From assembly GCA_018806915.1 (NCBI GenBank), contig JAGKQI010000059.1:1302001-1366000 (forward strand): 64,000 nucleotides of DNA, in the 5' to 3' direction. Below are positions 1 to 10,190 of this stretch, piece by piece; position 1 is the stretch's first letter, and the number at the start of each line of letters is the position of its first letter. The DNA comes from Phytophthora colocasiae. Taxonomy: Eukaryota > Oomycota > Peronosporomycetes > Peronosporales > Peronosporaceae. Made by a program: the position numbers and the translations under genes. The notes below the pieces were generated by a model. The model saw only the letters and a list, made by a program, of their open reading frames with translations, ran no database searches and had not been told where the DNA came from.

Positions 1-2082
1 CAGCCCGAGTTAGAAGAAGTGGAAGGTGAAGAGAAGGAGCAAGGCGATCTGGAGCTTGTGGTTTTCAACTCTGATGACAAGGAAGAAGTTGAGGAAGAGA
101 AGGAACCTCAAGAGAAGGAACAACCGATTGGCCAGGAGGCTGAACTTCAAGTGGAGGATGAGGGCAAATCGCAGAACGACCAGCAACTTGTGACGACACA
201 GCACGCGGTTGACGTTGTGGTGGAGAATCAACAAGAAGAGGAAAAGGAGATCAATCTGGAGATTCTGGTACCAACGGAAGACCAGCAACAACAAGAGAAT
301 GAAGAGAAGATCGAGTCATTGGCACAAGTTGAGGAGGAAGAGGAGACCAATCTGAAGCCAGATCTGGATCATAATGGCGTGGACGAGGTGGGAGATCAAC
401 GAGAAGAAGAGGAGATGGATCCACTGGCACAGACAGACGAGAAAGTCGATCCGACTCTTTCTCCTCAGCTCAGTTCCTCTTCTCTACTGGAAGATTCCTC
501 GGTTCCGCTTCTCATCAAACTCCTGGGATCCGGAGAAGCAACAATTCAAGAAACGGAGGAAGCTCTCCTGGATCTCATCGCCAAATGCGTCTCCAATAGT
601 AATCGAGTACAAGTGTACAAGACCAAGGGGATCCCTGTGCTCCGGGAGATCGTACGCTCCAGTGAGAGCTACTTGGCTCAGCTCTATGCGCTCCATTGTT
701 TGAGTTGGTTCACTTTCTCCTTCTCGAAAGTGCGGGAAGCTGAGTTCGAGGAGCTCCAGGCCTGTGTCCGAGAGCCAACACACTCGGAGATGCTATTGCT
801 CCTGCATGAGCTTCAGAACGGCGACGAACACGAGAAAGAGGTCGCAGTTCTACAGTGCTCCTGCTTGGCGACTCGAGGGGATGGAGAAGCTTTACGTCGA
901 CTTGGAGTGTTCCCTCTTCTAATTGATCTGCTGACGAACGGTACTGCCAACCAGAAACTGTGGGCTACAGAAGCTCTGGTGAGCGACAGTGACGAAAGCT
1001 GTATGGAAATCACCAGTGAAGGAAGGAGCCATCCCTCCTCTCATTGCTCTTCTGCGGTCAGGCACGGACATGCAGAAGCAGGAGGCCGCCTATGCGCTGG
1101 GCAATTTGGCTGCGAACGACGCTACAACTCGTGCTAAAATCGCCCGTGAAGGTGCGATTCCCCCAATGGTGGAGTTTGTGAAAGCTGTTGCCGACGCGCA
1201 GAACCAGTGGGCAGTGTATGCTCTTGGCTTCCTATCGGTCAATAATGAAGAAAACCGTGTGTTGATCGCCCAAGAAGGCGCGATTCCTCCTCTTGTCGCG
1301 CTTCTAAAGACAGGAACAAGAGCTCAGAAGCAGTGGAGTGCGCATACAGTGATGCAAACCGAGTGGAAATCACAGAGCAAGGGGCAATTGGTCCACTGAT
1401 TGAACTTCTTCGATCCGGAACAGCCATGCAGAAGCAGAGAGCGGCATTCGCGTTGGGGAATTTGGCGTGTGATAACGAAGTGGGATCCGAATTCGACGAG
1501 GCTATCCTGCCTCTGGTTGAGTTGGTTCGAGTGGGCTCCGATACCCAGAAGGAGGACGCAGCATACACTTTGGGCAATTTGGCTGCCAACAATGACGGAA
1601 GACGTGTTGAGGTCGGACGGAAAGGAGCGATCGCACCGTTGGTGGAGCTGCTACGGTCTGGCAATGACGACCAGAAGCAATGGGCAGCGTTCGCACTGAG
1701 GTGTTTGGCACACAACAATGACGAGAACCGTGTGGCGATTATGGACGAAGGAGCTGTTCCGCTGCTTGCTGCCCTTGTAGAAGGAGGAACCGATGAACAG
1801 AAGGAACAAGCTGCTCATGCTCTGAAACATCTTACTGAAGAAGATCGCAATGAATTCAGTGCGGACCGAATCATGACGCCACTGATGGGCTATCTACGAG
1901 CTGGCGTTGCTTCTCAGAACGCGAATGTGATTGCGGCTTTGAACTCACTGGGGACTGTGCGAGAAGGAGTGATGCCACTTTTTCACGAATTCATGACGCC
2001 AGACTCGAAAGAAGAGAAGAAGACGGTGACAGCTCAAGGTGATGCAAGCAAGAAGAAGAGTTTGTTTGCTGACGCGTGGTAG
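1..2082 (+). pseudogene. Armadillo-repeat protein, tandem copy 1, 5'-truncated by the window edge and frameshifted
   Basis: The reading frame is open from base 1, so the N-terminus lies outside the window. The visible part starts in a Glu-rich acidic linker (to about base 440), followed by ARM repeats of the type 'GAIPPLIALLRSGT..QKQEAAYALGNLA'. Compared with the intact copy at 5423-8350 there are three indels: an in-frame loss of 9 bp near 983, a 4-bp gain near 1022 that shifts frame 1 to frame 2, and a 19-bp loss near 1342 that returns to frame 1. The C-terminus runs to the TAG at 2080-2082 and ends KKKSLFADAW, as copy 3 does. ARM repeats form a superhelix that binds protein partners; the partner is unknown. 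With two frame changes it probably makes no full product, although an assembly error cannot be excluded. Confidence 0.85.
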
Positions 2083-3234
2083 TCTACTACTCGTATATTT
2101 GCATTGTGCATGGTGTGCTTCCTGTTTACTATGAGCAAATGTTAAGATCCATACTTTCTGTTTATTTCAAATGTCTCTTCTCCAAATCTACTAGTTCTTC
2201 TTAGCTGATCTATAGACATGAGTTCGTTAATGAACAAAGTACCCAAGTGCTGTTGCTAGAGGCTGCAGAGATCCTCAAGGCGCTGCTTTTGTACACTTTC
2301 CATTACTACCGTAGTGAATCTCTGGTTGGTGTCCGACGTACACTAGTTTGTACCACGTCGAGACTTGGGAGGTTGGTAGTGTTGGAGGGTATGAAGCAAT
2401 AGACGCTCGTGTGTTCATGGAGAAGATGATATTCCGCCTTGGATGTGCACCGCAATATGGAGCTTGAGCTTATGTTGGCGAGAAATATCGTCTGCGCTGA
2501 ACCTGCCTCAAGTGACCACTTTTCATACAATCTGTCCGTTTTAGTACATCGACGGTTTCGGTGGGGTAATGTGATGGCTACAGCGAACAGTCTCGCACTG
2601 CGAGTTGCAACTTCACCGAAAAAATACCGATGGTTGCCCGAAGACGAAAGATGCCTGCTTTACGCATGTGTGTGAAGCCACCATATCCGACACGGTTTTT
2701 TTTGCGCTCTGCCACTCATACGCATACTGCCAAGTTAAAGGACGGAGCTATCCTTAGTGAGGGTAGTATTTTGGCACTTTTCGATACGCGTGACGCATCT
2801 TAGCTCAAGTGCAATTTACAGAATATCGACCAGCAAGGTACATCCTGTCGCCATCGTATCCGCGACATTTGAGCTAACGTGTACCATAGGCTTTACATGG
2901 TACCATGTAAAGCGGACGAGGCACCACAGTATCAGTACTACTGATACTGTGCTACTACAGTAGTACTGATTCAGTAGCTCGCTCAACTGAGAAGTACGTT
3001 TTATGCATTTTCCTGACATTTTCGGTGCACGTATTTATAAGATTCGGAAGGTCATTTAAAAATATCATTTCAAGAAGGATGAACACTTGCGACTTCGTTC
3101 ATGGCCACAAAACATACCTGCTTCTACAGTACACTTGTTCTAAAACGCCTATTAGGTAGGTCTGAATCTCTACACTTGTTCTAAACTCAAGATCACAACA
3201 GTCGTTTTCGATTGCTGAAAGCACTCCGGTACGG
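2083..3234. other. Intergenic sequence between ARM copy 1 and the pogo-like element
   Basis: No convincing gene. Around 2305-2530 there is degraded sequence resembling 8580-8770, the 3' flank of ARM copy 2 (shared blocks such as 'ttcatg..agatgat...cttggatg'). The duplication that made the ARM copies therefore extended into the 3' flank. Short palindromes lie at 2891-2951. Confidence 0.55.
2891..2951. repeat. Pair of palindromes
   Basis: Bases 2891-2912 form a perfect 22-bp palindrome centred on GGTACC. Bases 2925-2951 form a hairpin with two 13-base arms (CACAGTATCAGTA and its complement) around one base. A third weaker palindrome (TACTAC-A-GTAGTA) follows at once. No gene or known element accounts for them. 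Confidence 0.7.
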
Positions 3235-3236
3235 TA

Positions 3237-4847
3237 CAGACTTCCCCGGCAAAGGGAGAATCGTGTGCATAAGTATACCTCCCAGACATAGTAGATCCTA
3301 GCATGCGATTTGCATCAGATGTTTTCATGGTGTACTGAGCTAAGTTGGGTTGGAGGGAATTAGATCACCTGCGGGACACTTGCACGCATGCAGGTTGCAA
3401 CATTGGAGTAGTAAATGGATGGCTGCCGCAATAGATTAGATATTGCAGGAGGATGTGTGTGTGCACGCAGGAGACCCTACTTGACAACTCGACATGACTT
3501 TACCACCAAAGTCCAAGAAGCATCTATCCAAACAAAATGTGCGCCTCACGATCGGCATGAAGATCATGCTATGCGAAGTAGCAGCTACACGACGTCAGCG
3601 TCTGGGTGACTCGGAGAGCCTCGACATGATTGCACTAGCCGACTGGGCTGCACGAGCATTCGACCTCCCTAGACCACCCGCACAATCATCTCTCTACAAG
3701 ATCCTCCGCAAGACCCATGAGCTCCGAAAACTAAACAAGGACACCCACAACCGCAAAAAGATTAGCGACAATGAAATTGAAGCCCTTGATCGCGCTCTCG
3801 TGTGTGAATTTGACAAAATGGGGGCTGAGGTCAAGTCTTTGACAGACTATGGACTGATCTATCGGGCCAAAACGTTTGTTGAAGAGAGTTTTGGACATCT
3901 ACCGTTGCACAAACGCCCAGGATTCTCAAAAGGCTGGCTATATCGACTAAAGAAACGATACGGGATTCACTGCTTGAGAAAACACGGCGAAGCCGCGTCA
4001 GTTGATGCAAAAGTCGTTGCTGAAGGTCGGGCAAACATGCGCAAGATTACGGATCTATATGCGCTCAAGGACATCTACAATATGGACGAGACGTCGTTCT
4101 TCTACCTCGCAGAGTCACCGTGGACCATGTCCAGAAGCAACAAGAAGGCGGGGTATAAGGCCGACAAGACTAGGCTGACGATGGCTGTGGCCGTCAATGC
4201 TGATGGCAGCGACAAGCTGCCTTTGCTTTTTATCGGTAGGTCACAAAACCCACGCGCTTTTAAGGGGCACAACGTGACTGCTGAGCTTGGCGTAGAGTAT
4301 ACAAACAGCAGAAAAGCTTGGATGAACGGATTAATTTTCTTACGCTGGCTACATGCACTCGACGTGCAGATGAAGAGGAAGAACCGTCGAATTCTCCTCC
4401 TTGTAGACAATGTGTCCTCACACATGAAACCTCTAGAGCCACTTACGAATGTGCGACTTGAGTTCCTGCCAAAAAACACAACAAGCGTCCTACAGCCACT
4501 GGACCAGGGGATTATTGCGTGCGTAAAACGCAGATTCAGCCGTATCAAGATGGAGAACTGTATTGATCGCTACGTAGCTGGGAAGCCCCAGCAAAAGATC
4601 TCAATTTTCACCGCAATCAGCTGGGCATCTGAGGCCTGGAATGAGGTCCCACTGACAGCGATTTTGAACTGTTGGATGCACTCCGGTATCATTTCAAGAC
4701 CAAACTCTGCAATGTCTGTGCGTCGTATTATGTCCTACTAAAACCTAACGTAATTAAGTACATGTGGCTGAATGCGAATTCCTGTTCCAACTTGTTGACT
4801 TGGAATTTTTATTGGTCCCACCTTTCTCCCTTTGCCGGGGAATTCTG
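3237..4847 (+). mobile_element. Complete pogo-like (Tc1/mariner superfamily) DNA transposon
   Basis: The element is 1611 bp. Its 24-bp terminal inverted repeats are at 3237-3260 and 4824-4847, start CAGA and share the core TTCCCCGGCAAAGGGAGAA; they differ at one position. It is flanked on both sides by TA (3235-3236 and 4848-4849), the target duplication expected for this superfamily. It contains one uninterrupted transposase gene. Nearly identical ends plus an open gene suggest a young, possibly active copy. Confidence 0.93.
3494..4741 (+). CDS. Pogo/Tigger-like DDE transposase
   Basis: The predicted protein is 415 aa and is expected to cut and paste its own element. The N-terminal 170 residues contain two helix-turn-helix-like segments of the CENP-B/Tc5 kind, including 'KGWLYRLKKRYGI', which should bind the terminal repeats. 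The catalytic DDE_1 domain follows: 'YNMDETSFFY' supplies the first Asp, 'RILLLVDNVSSH' the second, and 'PKNTTSVLQPLDQGII' the third acidic residue (Asp, giving DDD as in many pogo transposases). No stop or frameshift interrupts it. The ATG at 3494 lies about 230 bp inside the left end; a slightly longer 5' start was not excluded. It sits alone in the element, with no accessory gene. Confidence 0.9.
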   Translation: MTLPPKSKKHLSKQNVRLTIGMKIMLCEVAATRRQRLGDSESLDMIALADWAARAFDLPRPPAQSSLYKILRKTHELRKLNKDTHNRKKISDNEIEALDRALVCEFDKMGAEVKSLTDYGLIYRAKTFVEESFGHLPLHKRPGFSKGWLYRLKKRYGIHCLRKHGEAASVDAKVVAEGRANMRKITDLYALKDIYNMDETSFFYLAESPWTMSRSNKKAGYKADKTRLTMAVAVNADGSDKLPLLFIGRSQNPRAFKGHNVTAELGVEYTNSRKAWMNGLIFLRWLHALDVQMKRKNRRILLLVDNVSSHMKPLEPLTNVRLEFLPKNTTSVLQPLDQGIIACVKRRFSRIKMENCIDRYVAGKPQQKISIFTAISWASEAWNEVPLTAILNCWMHSGIISRPNSAMSVRRIMSY

Positions 4848-4849
4848 TA

Positions 4850-5375
4850 ACACTAATTTTTACGATTTGAGGGGGCCGTCTGTTCATTGGGAATACAACT
4901 GCTAAGTGAAGTTTCCCAGCAAACAATCAGCCTACCAGTGGCAAATGAATGGTTGTGGCAGTCGAAGTCACATTTTTTCATCCATTTTTTCATGCTCTTT
5001 CCGGATGGGGCAAGAGCGGCTGGGGCGCATGTGTAGGTATCAGATCCAGTATACCCCGTTACATGGACTTGTGGTCGACATCACCAACTTCCCTGTGCGT
5101 AGTGGCCCGGAGCAAGGTGACAATTGATACACCCGACACTTCATAGGCAATTGATACATGCGATGGACATGTCAATTCGTTAAGAATACCATCGCGCAGC
5201 ATTTTTATTGGAGCTGCGCTCCTAGTGGGAAGTCGTTTAGGACTCGCTTCGAGGCGCTTGAATATCAAAAATCACTCGTCAAACGAGACTTTGAAGGATC
5301 TTGAAGGCTTAGGGACTTTAGTAGGGTCACGACTTGACTCGAGTCGACACCTTTGTCCGTTGCAGTTGGTCGTCA
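4850..5375. other. Intergenic sequence upstream of ARM copy 2
   Basis: No gene is visible. Two copies of CAATTGATAC lie near 5123 and 5151. The segment ends at the core promoter of the ARM gene. Confidence 0.5.
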
Positions 5376-5392
5376 GTTCATTTTGCAATTCG
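5376..5392 (+). promoter_or_regulatory. Oomycete-type core promoter (initiator plus flanking element) of ARM copy 2
   Basis: GTTCATTTTGCAATTCG matches the oomycete Inr-FPR pattern (roughly GCTCATTYYNCAWTTT) and lies 31 bp upstream of the chosen ATG. The equivalent position in ARM copy 3 has GTTCATTCTTCAATTCG (16105-16121). Conservation of this block between copies whose surrounding leaders have diverged supports a functional start site. Confidence 0.7.
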
Positions 5393-5422
5393 CCTCCACA
5401 ACCGCAAACCTTTTCATATCCA

Positions 5423-8350
5423 ATGGATCTCGCATACGCAGTCATCGAGGTTGCTGAGCGTCTTCACCAGGTCTACGAGTTGGTTGACGCCATCCGTCGC
5501 CAACGCTCACAAAACCGCGAAACGTACATGCGGTTGATGCAGATCTACGTCGAGTTGCAGTCGGAATCTGTTCGAGCCAACCCGACACTAAAACGCACCC
5601 AAGCGATCGAGACGTTCGAGTCTGCAGTCGACATGTTCTATAAGCACCTGACCAAATACAATGATATGCATCGAGTCGTACGGATCTTCAAATGGTCCAA
5701 GATGGAGGACAGTCGTCTCGAAGTTGTCGAGGAAGTGGACAGACTCTTCCAGATGTTCAACCTCGCGACGACCGTGACGGTCATGGAGGGACATGCTGCT
5801 GCAGTTTCGAACGCTACGAGACTATTCGACAAGCTCAAGGGCATACAGAGTGAGGTCCAACTCACGCACGACCAGATACATGCGGCTCTTCTGGCTGACA
5901 AGCAGCATTTCCTGGAGAAGGATGTTGTCGGACGAGGTCTCAGTCGTCAAACTCCGTTGAGAAGTTATGGACGAGTTATGCTGGACAAGAAATTGTCGAT
6001 GAGGGACGAGAACGAACCGGAGAGTGAGTTTGAGCCTGAAGAGAAGACAGCGGTGGCAGACGAACGTGCGGCTGAAGAGTGGATCGGCTCCAAGACGCTG
6101 CCACTGATTAAGAAGATTGAGTTGGCGGAACTCAAGCAGCCAGCTGTAAACGAGGAGGAAGAGGAGAAGGAACCGTCGGGAGTTTTGAATGCTGCTGGCA
6201 AGGAAGATGTGGAGGTGAAAGATAATATGGAGGAGATGCCACAAGAAGATGAAGGACCAATCGAACAGCATCCTGAGCAACAGTTTGGTGTCGATTTGGA
6301 GGTGGAGAATGAAGAGAAGGAGCAAAGCGATCTGGGGGTTGTGGGTTTAAACACTGAAGACAAGGGAGAAGTCGTGGAGGAGGAGGAACCAGAAGAGAAG
6401 GAACTACCAATCGATCAGGAGCCTGTACTTCAAGTGGAGGATGAGCCTGTGGAGGCTCACCGCGATGTCGAAGATGTGGTGGAGAACCAACAGGAGGTCA
6501 ACCTGGAGGTTCTGGTATCGATGAACGATCAGCAACAAGAGGATGAAGAGAAGATCGAGTCACTGGCACAAGTGGAGGATAATGCGATCGATTTGGAGCT
6601 TGAGTCGGTTCTCGATGGCATGAATGAGATGATAGTAGTGGAAGATGAACAAGAAGAGGACGAAGAGACGATCGAGTTACTTCCACAAGAGACACTTGAA
6701 CTGAACGAGAAGGAGAAGGAGATAGTCGATCCAACTCTTTCTCCTCAACTCAGCCCCTCTTCTCTTCCGGAACATTCTTCCGTTCCGCTTCTCATCAAAC
6801 TTCTTGGGTCTGAAGAAGTATCATCTCAAGAAACGGAGGAAGCTCTCCTGGATCTCATCAACAAGTGCGTCTCCAACAGCAACCGAGTACAAGTGTACAA
6901 GACCAAGGGGATCCCAGTGCTGAGAGATATCGTACACTCCAACGAGAGCTACTTGACTCAGCTCTATGCGCTTCATTGTTTGAGTTGGTTCACTTTCTCC
7001 TTCTCGAAAGTGCGAGAAGCTGAGTTCGAGGAGCTCCAGGCCTGTGTTCGAGAATCAACACACTCGGAGATGCTGTCACTGTTACACGAACTTCAGAACG
7101 GCGACGAACAGGAGAAGGAAGTGGCAGCTCTGCGATGTTCCTGCTTGGCGACCAGAGGAGATGGAGAAACTCTACGTCAAATTGGAGTGTTCCCTCTACT
7201 AATTGATCTGCTGACGAACGGTACTGCCAACCAGAAACTGTGGGCTACAGAAGCTCTGGTGACTCTGGCTAGTGACAGTGACGAAAGCTGTATGGAAATC
7301 ACCGGTGAAGGAGCCATCCCTCCGCTCATTGCTCTCCTGCGGTCAGGCACGGACATGCAGAAGCAGGAGGCCGCCTATGCGCTGGGCAATTTGGCTGCGA
7401 ACAACTCCACGATCCGCGCTAAAATCGCCCGTGAAGGTGCGGTTCCCCCAATGGTGAGGTTCGTGAAAGTTGTGGCTGACGCGCAGAACCAGGGTGCGGT
7501 CTACGCACTAGGCTTCCTCTCTTTGAACAATGAAGAAAACCGTGTGTTGATCGCCCAAGAAGGAGCGATTCCTCCTCTCGTAAAACTCTTGAAGACAGGA
7601 ACTACAGCGCAGAAGCAGTGGAGTGCGTACACCCTCGGCAACCTTGCTAACAGTGACGCAAACCGAGTGGAAATCACGAAACAAGGAGCCACCGGTCCGC
7701 TGATTGAGCTCCTTATGTCCGGAACAGCCATGCAGAAGCAACGAGCAGCCTTTGCATTGGGGAATCTAGCATGCGAGAGTGAAGTGGGGTCTGAATTCGA
7801 CGAGGCTATCCTGCCTCTGGTCGAGCTCGTTCGAGTGGGCTCCGACACTCAGAAGGAGGACGCGGCATACACCTTGGGCAATTTGGCTGCCAACAATGAC
7901 GGAAGACGTGGTGAGATCAGACAGAAAGGAGCGATCGCACCGTTGGTGGAGCTGCTACGGTCTGGTAATGACGACCAGAAGCAATGGGCAGCGTTTGCAC
8001 TGAGGTGTTTGGCGCACAACAATGACGAGAACCGTGTGGCGATTATGGACGAAGGAGCTGTTCCGCTGCTTACAGCTCTTGTAGAAGGAGGAACCGATGA
8101 ACAGAAGGAACAAGCAGCTCACGCACTGAAACATCTTACTGAAGAAGATCGCAATGACTTCAGTGAGGACCGAATCATGACGCCACTGATGGGCTATCTA
8201 CGAGCTGGCGTTGCTTCTCAGAACGCGAATGTGACTGCGGCTTTGAATTCACTGGGGACTGTGCGAGAAGGAGTGATGCCACTTTTTCACAAGTTTCTGA
8301 AGAGGAAGACGCAAGAAGGCAAGAAGGTCTTGTTGGCTAACGAGGGGTAG
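5423..8350 (+). CDS. Armadillo-repeat protein with helical N-terminal domain, tandem copy 2 (intact)
   Basis: The predicted protein is 975 aa, the only unbroken member of the local ARM family. Residues 1-150 are predicted helical ('IEVAERLHQVYELVDAIRR...') and look like the four-helix HeLo/MLKL-N-terminal type often seen in oomycete proteins; this is a resemblance only. Residues about 195-440 are a Glu-rich acidic linker with internal repeats. ARM repeats run from about 545 to 935, each with 'G.I.PLV.LL..G....QK..AA.ALGNLA'. I chose the ATG at 5423 because the frame is open further upstream but homology with copy 3 begins here, just after the conserved core promoter. No signal peptide or membrane segment. 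Likely an intracellular scaffold. Its C-terminus (about 15 residues) differs from copies 1 and 3, which end SLFADAW. Confidence 0.88.
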   Translation: MDLAYAVIEVAERLHQVYELVDAIRRQRSQNRETYMRLMQIYVELQSESVRANPTLKRTQAIETFESAVDMFYKHLTKYNDMHRVVRIFKWSKMEDSRLEVVEEVDRLFQMFNLATTVTVMEGHAAAVSNATRLFDKLKGIQSEVQLTHDQIHAALLADKQHFLEKDVVGRGLSRQTPLRSYGRVMLDKKLSMRDENEPESEFEPEEKTAVADERAAEEWIGSKTLPLIKKIELAELKQPAVNEEEEEKEPSGVLNAAGKEDVEVKDNMEEMPQEDEGPIEQHPEQQFGVDLEVENEEKEQSDLGVVGLNTEDKGEVVEEEEPEEKELPIDQEPVLQVEDEPVEAHRDVEDVVENQQEVNLEVLVSMNDQQQEDEEKIESLAQVEDNAIDLELESVLDGMNEMIVVEDEQEEDEETIELLPQETLELNEKEKEIVDPTLSPQLSPSSLPEHSSVPLLIKLLGSEEVSSQETEEALLDLINKCVSNSNRVQVYKTKGIPVLRDIVHSNESYLTQLYALHCLSWFTFSFSKVREAEFEELQACVRESTHSEMLSLLHELQNGDEQEKEVAALRCSCLATRGDGETLRQIGVFPLLIDLLTNGTANQKLWATEALVTLASDSDESCMEITGEGAIPPLIALLRSGTDMQKQEAAYALGNLAANNSTIRAKIAREGAVPPMVRFVKVVADAQNQGAVYALGFLSLNNEENRVLIAQEGAIPPLVKLLKTGTTAQKQWSAYTLGNLANSDANRVEITKQGATGPLIELLMSGTAMQKQRAAFALGNLACESEVGSEFDEAILPLVELVRVGSDTQKEDAAYTLGNLAANNDGRRGEIRQKGAIAPLVELLRSGNDDQKQWAAFALRCLAHNNDENRVAIMDEGAVPLLTALVEGGTDEQKEQAAHALKHLTEEDRNDFSEDRIMTPLMGYLRAGVASQNANVTAALNSLGTVREGVMPLFHKFLKRKTQEGKKVLLANEG

Positions 8351-9277
8351 ACCTGCAACGTCCATTATTTGTTGTTTACTATGAGCTTTAAATTCATTTG
8401 ATCTAAAACTGTAGCAGGCTCTACTTCTATTTAATAAAAACAGAACTTCTCTTTGTGCTTCATAGTCGACTCCATAGGTGCAGATGCATCTCCACCTGAG
8501 AGAAGTTTAACGCGTTAGATGTGGATGTTGGTACACTCTCGTCCAATGCATACAGAATCATAAGGAACCAAGACTCAGTCCCGTCAGAAGTTTGTGAAGA
8601 CTGCCCAATGGAGCCATTGGAGCCTCATCTCTTGGATCTGACACTGAACAAAGCAGGTTGACCCCTTTTGGAGATTGGATGCTCTCGTATTCATGAAAGA
8701 GATGATGGCGTTCCTTTTGGATGCGAGTCGAAATGTGATTGCTCGCCAGAGCTGAACGCTGAAGGACTCCAAAGTCGGGAAGCTTAGCTAGTACGCGTGG
8801 CTTCCAAGCTCCCTAAGAGACACGAATCTGTCTTGAAGTGGCGTTAGGGGCTCATTTGCGTCAAGAATAAGCTGTTGGTTGCCGATGATGAAACTAGAAC
8901 TCTCTGAAACAATATCTATGCCTGTCGGCCACTGGGAGCATTCATTTCGGGGGTAGACGGAGCAGTAAAAGAATGGTCTCAGGAGATTTTCGCAAGAGCT
9001 ACACTGCACCAAGGTGGGGTTCGACACGCCAACCGACAAAGTAGCGATCCGACAGGCTGTCGCCATCAACGTTGCATGGGTGATAGCCCAGTGACAAACG
9101 GATTGACCATGACCCTTTCAGCTAGATTTGCCCGTGGAACACTCAGGATCCTTCCGGTTTAGTCGGGAGTGGCTGAACTCGAGCCTGAAGCCCTCCCAGA
9201 GCCTCACATCCAGAGGGTGTGTATCATCGTTTACAGTCAAGAACCGACGTACTGAACAATACTGGACAATACTGGAC
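8351..9277. other. Intergenic sequence downstream of ARM copy 2
   Basis: The part at 8580-8770 resembles the 3' flank of ARM copy 1 (2305-2530), most likely a relic of a minus-strand gene duplicated together with the ARM gene. A Cys-containing open frame on the minus strand (9069-8788) is not recognisable. A short repeat, ACTGGACAAT, abuts the Ngaro element. Confidence 0.45.
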
Positions 9278-9440
9278 AATTGGAGGTTGCAGAGGTGTGA
9301 AACACCCTGAGGTGTTGATAACCGACGAAGGCAGAGTTTCCCAATGCGGTAGTTTAGTAGCTAAGGATAGATTCGGCAGGAGCTCGAGGAGGAGGAGTTC
9401 AAACTCCTCCCTCATTTTCAGATCTCCTCGCTGCAGCTAA
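9278..9440 (+). repeat. Ngaro A1 repeat
   Basis: This 163-bp block recurs at 15716-15878 (A2) with no difference seen. It contains a short hairpin, GGAGGAGT/ACTCCTCC, near its 3' end. Confidence 0.92.
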
Positions 9441-9479
9441 AACCTCCAAACCAGTTTCTCGGACAAAACCAACCTCTTC

Positions 9480-10190
9480 ATGGCTCCAAGTTATTTCTAT
9501 CTTCGCCCGGGAAGTTTCAGCCAAGTAGGCTTTACGTATGGCCAAACGGAAGGGGCCCTTACGCGTGGAGGCAAAGTGAAAGCCAAGTTAGTCCGGAGTG
9601 GACGGTGGGCGGATGAACCAGTGGAGTCAGTGGAGCTAACGTCTGAAGAGTTAACGACGCGCGTCGTGTCGGAGGAAGAAGCTCGCTGTGGAGTCGGTAC
9701 TTATGTCGGAGGTGTCATCTGCACCTCAAGGGTTGGGACTAACGGGATACGAGCCTGGGAATACGGGTTAGTCGTCGGCTACCGATGGGCAAAAGATCAC
9801 CCTCAAGGGTGGCTGGATGTTAACTTCGGTGGGGATGTGACCTCCATCCCGTACATAGCCGATTGTACTCAAGACATCGCTGTCGAAGTGTACGCACTAC
9901 AGCCCTACCGCGGCAAAAGCACCAGTCTAGTGATGCTTGACGAGATAAAGCAAAGACACCAACAAGTGTACAAGATGTTCAACGGAATTGACCAAGAAGC
10001 TCAAAGAGACGCTAAAGTCCTTCTCAACTTAGCCGATGATAGTGCTTTCGATGAGACTGTAAGTCTGCCTCTTCTGGATATCACGAGCTTTGACATTTCT
10101 GTTGTGCCTATCCGGCATATTCTCGATTACGTCTACTATAAGGAGGGTGGACGTCCGCATCCGACGGGCACAATCTACAATTTTCGATGA
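9480..10190 (+). CDS. Ngaro ORF1, upstream part (Gag-like, unrecognised domain)
   Basis: This open frame of 236 codons starts 40 bp after repeat A1. It has no recognisable domain; the second half ('LDEIKQRHQQVYKMF') looks helical. It overlaps the next frame by 101 bp in another frame and ends at 10188-10190. It may be the N-terminal part of Gag joined by a +1 frameshift or short intron, or a separate small ORF. Its position as first gene of the element suggests a structural role. Confidence 0.6.
   Translation: MAPSYFYLRPGSFSQVGFTYGQTEGALTRGGKVKAKLVRSGRWADEPVESVELTSEELTTRVVSEEEARCGVGTYVGGVICTSRVGTNGIRAWEYGLVVGYRWAKDHPQGWLDVNFGGDVTSIPYIADCTQDIAVEVYALQPYRGKSTSLVMLDEIKQRHQQVYKMFNGIDQEAQRDAKVLLNLADDSAFDETVSLPLLDITSFDISVVPIRHILDYVYYKEGGRPHPTGTIYNFR

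Noticed and set aside
5822..6410. Leu/Ser-rich minus-strand frames opposite the ARM acidic linker
   Set aside because: Shadow of the Glu-rich coding strand; no independent support.
9219..9440. Open frames repeated at 15615-15878
   Set aside because: They are chance translations of the A1/A2 repeats of the Ngaro element.
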